From Papaver somniferum (lineage: Eukaryota > Streptophyta > Magnoliopsida > Ranunculales > Papaveraceae), in the NCBI RefSeq assembly GCF_003573695.1, contig NW_020639929.1:1516406-1580405 (forward strand): DNA of 64,000 nt, written 5' to 3'. Below the pieces are notes generated by a model that ran no database searches, was not told the DNA's origin, and was given only the letters and a program-made list of their open reading frames with translations. Positions 55,585-64,000 of this stretch are shown one piece after another (within the stretch, counting starts at the first letter, position 1; each line of letters opens with the position of its first letter). The translations under genes and the position numbers were made by a program.

Positions 55585-55855
55585 CGTTGTCATCAACTGT
55601 AGGACTGGGCTTACGAACATATCCTTTGGTAATATGACTACTGAACTAAATGTCTTTAATGTTACTAGACAACCTTCTTAGAATGATGATTTAGAAGAAG
55701 TGAATATGATTAGCACTTTAGTTCAGGATTTGGTTCGAGATAATTAGCTTGACATTTTACTGGTAGATTCTATAGATGATTTTGAGGAAACCATTCTCTT
55801 AGATCATATATGTGATCAATCTTTAGAAGAAGCTCTTGATTATTTTAAAGATTCT

Positions 55856-56392
55856 ATGGACCCAGAAATTCAGGAAATAGTTTTAGGTTTTTCTGAGAAT
55901 AATGATGACCCTAAGTTTGGGGGTAGAGAACTAGAAGAATCTCTTGAGTATTTTAAGGACTCTGAAGATCCGGAAATTCAAGAAATAGTTAGAGGTTTGT
56001 CTGTGAACCCTAAGTTCGGGGGTAGTGATGGTTCTTATGATTTTATCATATCCCTAATTAGAGTCCCTAACTTGGGATTCGAGCCTTGTACATCTGAGAT
56101 ATTACTTGAGTCTTTTCAGACTCCGCAACCCGATCCTCCTGATACTTTCCAGGAGGTAACCCAGGTATTAGAGACCCGTTTTTCGGATGAATCTATTTAT
56201 CGAGACACACATAGTAAGTTCAATTACGCGCCGCAGATAAACCCAGTTGTCTTGACAGAAACCTTAGATGAGGACGTGCTCCTTCATTTCATTTTTCTGA
56301 ATGAGTGCAGTTGTCTCATACTGGTGTCAGCTCTATTTGGTCTTATGGACCCACAATTGTTTCGACTGTTGATATATGACTTCGGAAGGTGA
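55856..56392 (+). pseudogene. Element C acidic module and hydrophobic C-terminus
   Basis: Continuation of the gag-pro reading, separated by the deletion frameshift and stops. It has MDPEIQEIVLGFSENNDD and LEESLEYFKDSEDPEIQEIV as two related acidic modules. LGFEPCTSEILLESFQTPQP follows, then a hydrophobic C-terminus (NECSCLILVSALFGL). No known domain. Homologous to the end of the element A protein and to 62300-62871 in D. Confidence 0.65.
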
Positions 56393-57549
56393 AAATCCTT
56401 TTTGAGGTATTTGATGTCTATCTAAAGACTTTAAATTTAGCATTTCCTGGGAGGTACTCATGCTTACGGTAATATCCTTCCTTATTTCTTTTTCCATCCA
56501 TCAAGTGGTAACAGTTTCTTATTGTTCATGCTTTTAATTTCATCTTTAGAACATGGAGGACAATGTTAGATTTAATTTTGGGGGTGGGGAAGAAACTTTT
56601 TGTTAGCTCTTAGATGCAACAAATAAACTCCAGAGCCTAGAAAGTTATGCTTATTAAGGTTGGCACTAACCAATCTAAGTGGATGGGAACATATTGGTTG
56701 TAGGAGTTGAGGAACCAATCTGATTAGAAGGAAACATCTAAAGAGTCTATTCATAAAAGCACAGAGCTCAGGTGTTAGAATTAAAAAAAACATGGTAGTT
56801 TCGCCATATCTCGTTGAATCCTAATCCTTCTGTTTTTATATTTTAAGTGATTTGGTGGGGAACACGATTCAAGTTGTTACCTTTGCTAGGGTGGAATAGA
56901 GTGATTGAGATACAAAAAAAAAGACCAGACAATTAGACCAACCGGATAAATTCAATAAAGTCGACCGATGGTGCCCTTGTATATGCCAGTTGTGTTGACC
57001 TAGAGTTAGGTTTATCGACCACTGGTCCCCTTGTATATGCCAGTTTTGTTGATCTTAGTCAGACTGGTATCTTAGTCCATTAGGATGGATTCACTTTGGC
57101 ATAGGCCTTCAGACAGATATGGGAAAAACCATTCAATTTTAACCATCTCTTTATCCATCTTCTTAATCTTTCCATGTGATTTGTTGACTCCGGTTATGAT
57201 GTCTAGAAACTATCTGAGTAGAGCTCTGTCACTTATATATGAATTATGGTATGCTGAGTGCAAACTCGTGTACAACAATTGGAAATTCGCATCAGGGTAC
57301 TTCCTCCTATAGTCAATGTTTGTATGCCAACCAAGGAGATTCTTTAGTGCCTTCCAAGGTTCTGCGTAGATAGCTAGGGTCTGGAGTAATGGTTTTGTGG
57401 GTACACCTCTGGTAAACCCTCCGGAGACAACACTCCGCCGCTAGGGCCACCTAGCGGTTTAACGGCTTGCTGCACGTGCTAAGTGTAGTCATTTTATTTT
57501 CTAGATTAGTTTTGCTCGAGGACTAGAAAATAATAAGTTTGGGGGTATT
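56393..57549. other. Element C 3' untranslated region and polypurine tract
   Basis: Includes 'gaacatggaggacaatgtta' and 'tttgggggtgg', motifs common in the 3' region of these elements; the tandem 'cccttgtatatgccagtt' pair; and the polypurine tract aagtttgggggtatt just before the LTR at 57550. Confidence 0.7.
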
Positions 57550-58787
57550 TGATAGACACATTTTTGTGTATACGTTGTCCTTAATTTCATGTATTGCTGG
57601 TACTCGATTTTTGTACTAATATTGTGTTTTTATGTATTTTGAGGAAATAAACATTTTCGGAAAAATTGGCTCGAAAAAGTGTTAAAGGAAACCCGGAGGA
57701 CATTTAATATTCGGAGCTGCGTTGAGAGATTATCCTGTCACGAGTTAGAATCAATAATTTCGAGAAATATGCATGTTGGAACACGTCAACACTAAACAGA
57801 CGCGTGATAAGCTAAAACAGGGAACAAATATATTTTCGTTTCACTTATTGTTGGTGTTACTTTGGGAAATATACGTGCAGAAAATAAAAAAATAGGAAAT
57901 TACTCCCGAGAATAATATTCCTTCACTGTGAAGATTTTGAGGAGTAATTGGAGATATTTTACAGCTCATTCATGCGTGCAGAAAAGAAAAAAAATAGAAA
58001 ATTATTCCCGAAAATAATATTCCTTCACTGTGAAGATTTTGGGGAGTAATTGGAGATATTTTACAGCTCATTCATGCGTGCAGAAAATAAAAAAATAGGA
58101 AATTATTCCGAGAATAATATTCCTTCACTGTGAAGATTTTGAGGAGTAATTGGCGATATTTGTGGTTACTGCTAGGTTATAAATAGCCCCTGAGATGTAA
58201 GAGAAGGGGGATGAGTGATTAGGAAGTGATTAGGGGAAGAGTTTTAAACACCCGATTTTCATCATTTTCTCTCCATTTTATCTTTGTAAACAATTTTTGA
58301 AGCAATGAACAAATATTTTGACCATGTTTCCACAATGGTGAGCTAAACCCAATCCTTGGGGATACGGAGGAAGCCGTTGTTTCGGTAAAAGTTATATATT
58401 TTTATTAATTAATTACAACAACTCTATTATGATTTTTGCATTGAACTAAAAATTGTTTATATGATTTTGATTAGTTAGGTGTATTTTCTCTTGATAGAAT
58501 ATGCTTGCTTTAGGGTCTTGATATTCTATGCTTGGATTAACATCTATTCTTTTGGAAATCTACATGTCTAGGCAATACTATTAGAATCAATTTGAATGTT
58601 GAGTTGCATAATTATTGTTTTAAAATCACTAATATCAACCAATGGAATCCTAGTCCTCTTCTCTCCATAATTTTCACAACATCTTTTTAAATTAGTTCGC
58701 TATTTTTATTTATTAAAAAAAATCTAAAATCCGCTTTCACAAGTCTTGAACGAATCATACTACTACAACAACTTTGAAAACACATCA
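57550..58787 (+). repeat. LTR 2 of the C-D array (shared 3' LTR of C and 5' LTR of D)
   Basis: 1238 bp, TGATAGACAC...ACATCA. The roughly 101-bp units start at 57875, 57976 and 58078. TATAAATA at 58178-58185. About 95 percent identical to LTR 1 by eye. Followed by PBS-like tggcgcgctgccgggga. Confidence 0.93.
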
Positions 58788-58792
58788 ATTTT

Positions 58793-58809
58793 TGGCGCGC
58801 TGCCGGGGA
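58793..58809 (+). other. Element D primer binding site (one-base deletion)
   Basis: tggcgcgctgccgggga; compared with the consensus it lacks one C in 'gcgcc', which may weaken priming. Confidence 0.75.
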
Positions 58810-59281
58810 CTTGTCTTTAGGCTAGAGTTTTTAGATTTTTTTTTAGGTTTTATTTTTATTTGTTCTTCTTTACGTTTTTGGGTTTTTGTCTTTTTCTTTC
58901 AGATTTTGGAATTTGGAGCGAAAGAAAATTTTGCCAAAGCTTTTGGTGAATACTTAAAGACTGGAGTAAAAGGCAAAGCGAAAGGAGCGAAAGAAGAAGA
59001 TTTTTTTTTATAAAAAAAGAGAGAAAAAAAAAGAGAGATATTTTATTTTTTTAGATTTTTTTTTTTTTAGACTTTTTTTTCTTTGCACTTTATATTTTTT
59101 GGACTTTGGACTTTAAATTTTGGGACATTTTTTTAAACCCTACGGAAGGGTAGTTTAAATATAAACTGTTTGCAGAGAAGGACGGTGATTACGATATCAC
59201 CTCGGCCCCTCGGTTCGTACATGACATAGGAGTCGTGGCCCGAGTCGACTACAAAGGTTCATCCCCCGTCTGGTACGGGAG

Positions 59282-59893
59282 GTAAGTTTGTCGAAACACT
59301 CGCGAATCCCCTGTCAGCGAGTTACTGTCTTCCTTCGTATGCATATATGTTGAGGACTTGAAAACGGCTGCTTTAATTTCCTAGTAAAGGGCAAGGACTG
59401 GCCATACAAGATAAGGGTTCGGATTTCATCACCGTTCTCTTCTTGCCCGCCTTAGGAAAACGACACCAAACGCGAACCTAAGCCTAAAATTTTGACTAGA
59501 ACGAGACCGATAGGGTAACGAGCTTAACAGGAAAGTCATTCGAAAATATTGGTTACTCTTTTAAGCATACTTCGAAGTTCTTGACGGTTCTTTAAGTTGA
59601 ATGCGTGACTGCGCCGCCTTGTAATACCGGTGAGGCCTTGGGTATCAAAGCTCCACCGAGCTTCCCTCGCCTCTATTCAACTTACTTTAACTCGGATTGA
59701 TTCCAGAGGGTTTTTAAATTGTAACGAATTCCCGTTCGAAGGATTAGAAGATGGTCTAGAAACAATCTAAGTGGAGCCATCATGCTTTTTGTTTGCTAGA
59801 AATCAGTAGGTTTGTTGTGGTGGAGTCAGCCTTGTTTGTTTGCATAGAACATCCCTTCCTTTTTAGGGCTTTTCTTTTTGATTTTTTTTCTAG
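59282..59893 (+). other. Predicted leader intron of element D
   Basis: acgggag|GTAAGT donor and ttttttttctag acceptor directly upstream of the gag ATG at 59897. See A and C. Confidence 0.5.
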
Positions 59894-59896
59894 TGT

Positions 59897-61047
59897 ATGC
59901 CCGAGTTTTTAAACGGGCTTGGAAAAGAAACACTCTAGGTCGTTTGATTAGTGAACCTAGTAGTTCTTCTTGTGAAGACGGGGAGCTCGAAGACTCTTCT
60001 TTTGAGAGCCCCGTTTTTGGAAACTTCAGTTTTGAGAATCTGTTTTCATGAGGAAAGTACCCTAGTACTCCTAGTCCTTTGGTAGTGCCAGAAATGGCAA
60101 CTTTGAAAGCTTTGCAAAACCCAACTAGGACCTCTCGTCCGTCTTGTATCAAGTTAGCTGAAACCGAGGCAAATTATGAACTGAAACCTAGGACTTTACA
60201 GATGCTCCTAATATTTTTAGGGAAGGAGAATGAGAACCCCTATATTCATGTTAGGGAATTTGAGTAAGTTTTTAGTACTCTGAAAATTAAAAACCTAAGT
60301 GATGATGCGTTGAAACTTAGGTTATTCCACTTTTCCTTAAAAGATAAAGCCAAATCTTGGCTGTATAGCTTGGACTCCGAGTCAATTGAAACCTATGACC
60401 AACTTACTTCTGCCTTTATACATAAGTTTTTCCCAAGGCATAAAACATCGTCTAGTTGGACACAAATTTGTACTTTTGCCCGACAAAAGAGAGAATCTTT
60501 ATATAGGTACTTAGAAAGGTTCAATGACTTGATATCTCAATGTCCTCATCATGGTTTGGAGAATTTTAGGTTAGTTCAAATCCTCTACGAGGGTTTAGAT
60601 TATTCAACAACAACCATGGTTGAGTCCTTATGCACAGGTGGGTTTGAGAATAAAACTGTTGATGAAGCGGTGACATTTTTGAATGAAATCGTCGATAAGA
60701 CCCAACAATGGGAAAATAGTAGGGAACCCCAGAAAACAATTATTCTAAGTAGAGGAAATTTTAATAGGGTAGAAGGATCTTATGAGTCAGATGCCAAAAT
60801 AGCAGCTATAGACAAAAGGTTAGAAGCCTTAGAATTAGGTCATTCTAGTGGTAGTAGTGGAAGAAATGAGCCTTTTTGGGAAGTCCATGCTGTTGAAGAG
60901 CAAGCCAATGCTCTTTATAACAACACTAGGTTTGATAACCAACAGAAGTTTGACCCATATTCAGAAACCTATAACCTTGGCTGGAGAAACCATCCAAACC
61001 TTTCTTGGTCCAAGGGCCAGAATCAAGGTCAGTCTAGTAATGCTTAG
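59897..61047 (+). pseudogene. Element D gag (Athila type), broken near the N-terminus
   Basis: A one-base deletion right after the start (atgcccgag against atgcccgaag in C) and further small deletions break the first 60 codons. From about 60091 the frame is MATLKALQNPTRTSRPSCIK, a stop at 60265-60267 (GAG-TAA instead of GAGGAA), then an open gag core 60310-61047 with LFHFSLKDKAKSWLYSL, RYLERFNDLISQCPHHG and GGFENKTVDEAVTFLNEI. It ends at the same TAG as C (61045-61047). Confidence 0.88.
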
Positions 61048-61740
61048 GTTCCCCCAGGTTTTGGCTATACTAAGAATCCTTCAGCTCCGGCACAGTTTCA
61101 GAACCCTTCAGATAAGAAGATTCTCTTGCTTTGTTAACTCGTAACACTGTGCAGTTTCAGCAATCTGTTTCTCAAGGTTTAGAAGAAAATAAGAGAATAG
61201 GTCAGGCTAACTCTCAGGCTATTTCCGAGTTGAAAACCCAGGTTATTCAGATAAATGAGACATTGAGAGAAAAAGGAAGTCCATCAAATATCTTTAGCTG
61301 GTGAGAAATCATCAAACCATGTGAACTCGATAACAACCCTTAGGAGTGGTAAAACGGTAGACAATAAGGTAGCCATGCCTAGTGGACATACTGTAGTTCC
61401 ACCTTCTACTTCCCAAGAGGAGCCCGTAGACGAGGAAACTGAAACAGTCTCTAAGAATTCCCAAGAAATTCCTGATAGGTCTACCTTTGTGCCTAGAGCC
61501 CCGTATCCACATTTGTTAGCCCCAACAAAGAAGGAGTCGACTTTAAACTAGATAATGGAAACATTTAAGCAGGTGAACATCAACATTCCGCTATTAGAAG
61601 AAATTAGGCAGATGCCTGCTTATGCCAAGTTCCTTAAAGATCTTTGTACACGAAAGCGTAAGCTTAATGTCCTTAAGAAAGCTTTTTTAGATGGTCAGGT
61701 AAGTTCCATTCTTCTGAACCAAACACCCCCTAAGTATTAG
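61048..61740 (+). pseudogene. Element D gag-pro linker
   Basis: VPPGFGYTKNPSAPAQF, small deletions near 61120 and 61276 relative to C, SITTLRSGKTVDNK, PAYAKFLKDLCTRKRK and a stop at 61738 (AAG-TAT-TAG; C has AAGTATAAG). Parallel to 54625-55400. Confidence 0.75.
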
Positions 61741-62871
61741 GATCTTGTATTCCCCACCATATGTTGTGCGATTGGTAATCACATGGTCGATAAATCTTTA
61801 CTTGACTTAGGAGCTAGTGTTAACTTACTCCCGTATCATGTATACACCCTGCTAGGTCTTGGTAAGTTGTAACCAACTAAAATGACACTACAATTAGCTG
61901 ATAGGTCTGTCAAAGTCCCTCGTGGTGTCATAGAGGATATTCTGATTGAGGTTGATAAGTTTATTTATCCGGTGGATTTCGTTGTTCTAGACACCCAGCC
62001 TGTTCAGGACACAAGTTGTCAAATCCCAGTGATTTTAGGTTGCCTATTTTTAGCCACAGCTAACGCTGTCATCAACTGTAGGACTGGGATGATGAACATA
62101 TCCTTTGGTAATATGACCACTGAACTAAATGTCTTTAATGTTACTAGACAACCTTATGAGAATGATGATTTAGAAGAAGTGAATATGATTAGAACTTTAG
62201 TTCAGGATTTGGTTCAGGATAATTGGCTTGACACTTTACTGGTAGATTCTATAGATGATTTTGAGGAAACCAATCTCTTAGATCAGATATGTGATCAATC
62301 TTTAGAAGAAGATCTTGAGTATTTTAAAGATTCTATGGACCCAGAAATTCAGGCAATAGTTTTAGGTTTTTCTGAGAATAATGATGACCCTAAGTTTGGG
62401 GGTAGAGAACTAGAAGAATCTCTTGAGTATTTTAAGGACTCTGAAGATCCGGAAATTCAAGAAATAGTTAGAGGTTTGTCTGTGAACCCTAAGTTCGGGG
62501 GTAGTGATGGTTATTATGATTGTATCGTATCCCTAATTAGATTCCCTAACTTGGGAATCGATCCTTGTACATCTGAGATATTACTTGAGTCTTTTCAGAC
62601 TCCGCAACCCGATCCTCCTGATACTGTCCAAGAGGTAACCCAGGTATTAGAGACCCGTTTTTCGGATGAATCTATTTATCGAGATACACATAGGAAGTTC
62701 AATTACGCGCCGCAGATAAACCCAGTTGTCTTGACAGAAACCTTAGATGAGGAAGTGCTCCTTCTTTTCATTTTTCTGAATCAGTGCAGTTGTCTCATAC
62801 TGGTGTCAGCTCTATTTGGTCTTATGGACCCACAATTGTTTCTACTGTTGATATATGACTTTGGAAGGTGA
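61741..62871 (+). pseudogene. Element D retropepsin, acidic modules and hydrophobic C-terminus
   Basis: LLDLGASVNLLPYHVYT gives the retropepsin active site (DLGAS); a TAA at about 61870 follows. From 61882 an uninterrupted 329-codon frame covers MTLQLADRSVKVPRGVIEDI, FIYPVDFVVLDTQP, PVILGCLFLATANAVINC (second half of the protease), then a Glu/Asp-rich linker with two 33-36-residue modules (LEEDLEYFKDSMDPEIQ and LEESLEYFKDSEDPEIQ, each ending in PKFGG). It closes with a hydrophobic tail (LLLFIFLNQCSCLILVSALF). No RT or integrase follows. Confidence 0.85.
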
Positions 62872-64000
62872 AAATCCTTTTTGAGGTATTTGATATCTAG
62901 CTAAAGACTTTAAATTTAGCATTTCCTGGGAGGTACTCATGCTTACGGTAATATTCTTCCTTATTTCTTTTTCCATCCATCAAGTGGTAACAGTTTCTTA
63001 TTGTTCATGCTTTTAATTTCATCTTTAGAACATGGAGGACAATGTTAGATTTAATTTTGGGGGTGGGGAAGAAACTTTTTGTTAGCTCTTATCTGTAACA
63101 AATAAACTCCAGATCCTAGAAAGTTATGCTTATTAAGGTTGGCACTAACCAATCTAAGTGGATGGGAACATCTTGGTTGTAGGAGTTGAGGAACCAATAT
63201 GATTAGATGGAAACATCTAAAGAGTATATTCATAAAATCACAGAGCTCGGGTGTTAGAATTAAAAAACATGGTAGTTTCGCCATATCTCGTTGAATCCTA
63301 ATCCTTCTGTTTTTATATTTTAAGTGATTTGGTGGGGCACACGGTTCAAGTTGTTACCTTTGCTAGGGTGGAATAGAGTGATTGAGATACCAAAAAAAAA
63401 AGACTAGACCATTAGACCAACCGGAATAAATTCAATAAAGTCGACCACTGGTGCCCTTGTATATCCCAGTTGTGTTGACCTAGGGTTAGGTTTATCGACC
63501 ACTGGTCCCCTTGTATATGCCAGTTGTGTTGATATTAGTCATACTGGTATCTCAGTCCATTAGGATAGGTTCACTTTGGCAGAGGCCTTCAGACAGATAT
63601 GGGAAACACCATTCACTTTTAACCATCTCTTTATCCATCTTCTTAATCCTTCCATGTGATTGGTTGACTCCGGTTATGATGTCTAGAAACTATCTGAGTA
63701 GAGCTCTGTCAGTTATATATGAATTATAGTATGATGAGTGCAAACTCGTGTACAACAATTGGAAATTCGCATCAGGGTGCTTCCTCCTATAGTCAATGTT
63801 TGTATGCCAACCAAGGAGATTCTTAGTGCCTTCCAAGGTTTTGTGTAGATAGCTAGGGTCTGGAGTAATGGTTTTGTGGGTACACCTCTGGTAAACCCTC
63901 CGGAGACAAAACTCCGCCGCTAGGGCCACCTAGCGGTTTAACGGCTTGCTGCACGCGCTAAGTGTAGTCATTTTATTTTCTAGATTAGTTTTGCTCGAGG
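62872..64000. other. Element D 3' untranslated region
   Basis: Parallel to 56393-57518, with the same 'ggaggacaatgtta', 'tttgggggtgg' and 'ccttgtatat.ccagtt' motifs. The window ends about 30 bases short of the expected polypurine tract and LTR. Confidence 0.75.

Larger units (their letters stand above)
51084..64000 (+). mobile_element. 'C-D': tandem Athila-like array sharing one LTR, right end outside window
   Basis: Order: LTR 51084-52331, internal C 52332-57549, LTR 57550-58787, internal D 58788-64000. Window ends about 30 bp before the position where, by comparison with 57520-57550, a third LTR should start. Both interiors have PBS, leader, gag, retropepsin and an acidic C-terminal module in the same order, and lack RT and integrase. 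The 5' junction with element E is at 51083; candidate target duplication ttgtt. Confidence 0.9.

Overview
The window is plant nuclear DNA dominated by transposable elements. The organism is almost certainly a dicot: the only intact host-like genes are two DUF761 (Avr9/Cf-9 rapidly elicited 146-like) paralogs, and the rest is AT-rich intergenic DNA holding nested Ty3/gypsy elements of the Tat and Athila types, Copia LTR debris, LINE fossils and MITEs. I cannot name the species from sequence alone.

Layout. 1-3290: LINE fossil (RT, zf-RVT, RNase H), broken by stops and frameshifts. 3600-4260: foldback repeat and a direct duplication. 4563-8623: an Athila-like solo LTR ('G', TSD tccct) carrying Copia LTR debris; a paralog of its target site lies at 9745-9845. 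10500-11440: a second LINE fossil split by a solo LTR (10619-11096, TSD agcct) of the same family as element F. 11855-12243: one copy of an unnamed repeat whose other two copies are at 38.3 and 39.0 kb. 12900-16160: gene island with two tandem single-exon DUF761 genes. 17398-17969: Harbinger-type MITE.

19226-37040: Tat-type gypsy element 'B' (minus strand, TSD gtctt) with degenerate gag-PR-RT-RNH-aRNH-INT. Between pol and its 3' LTR it carries an antisense gene with its own TATA box and several short introns. B is interrupted by 'A' (28358-35517, plus strand, TSD cctac), an Athila-like element without gag, PR, RT or INT that encodes only an acidic protein.

40631-64000: a three-level nest. 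Tat-type 'F' (plus, 5' LTR 40631-41103) is cut in its pol gene at 43520 by 'E' (minus). E has no recognisable gag-pol; its only coding content is an antisense, intron-containing plant mobile domain (PMD) gene next to long tandem repeats. The right LTR of E is cut at 51083 by an Athila-like array 'C-D' with the order LTR - internal C - LTR - internal D - (third LTR expected just beyond the window).

A, C and D share a TGATA-initial LTR, a conserved leader with a consensus splice donor and a downstream acceptor, and an acidic C-terminal module followed by a hydrophobic tail. C and D add gag and a retropepsin but no RT or INT, so all three must be mobilised in trans. LTR divergence judged by eye fits the nesting order (A younger than B). 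The most unusual objects are the PMD-only element E, the C-D tandem with a shared LTR, and the intron-bearing leader shared by A, C and D.
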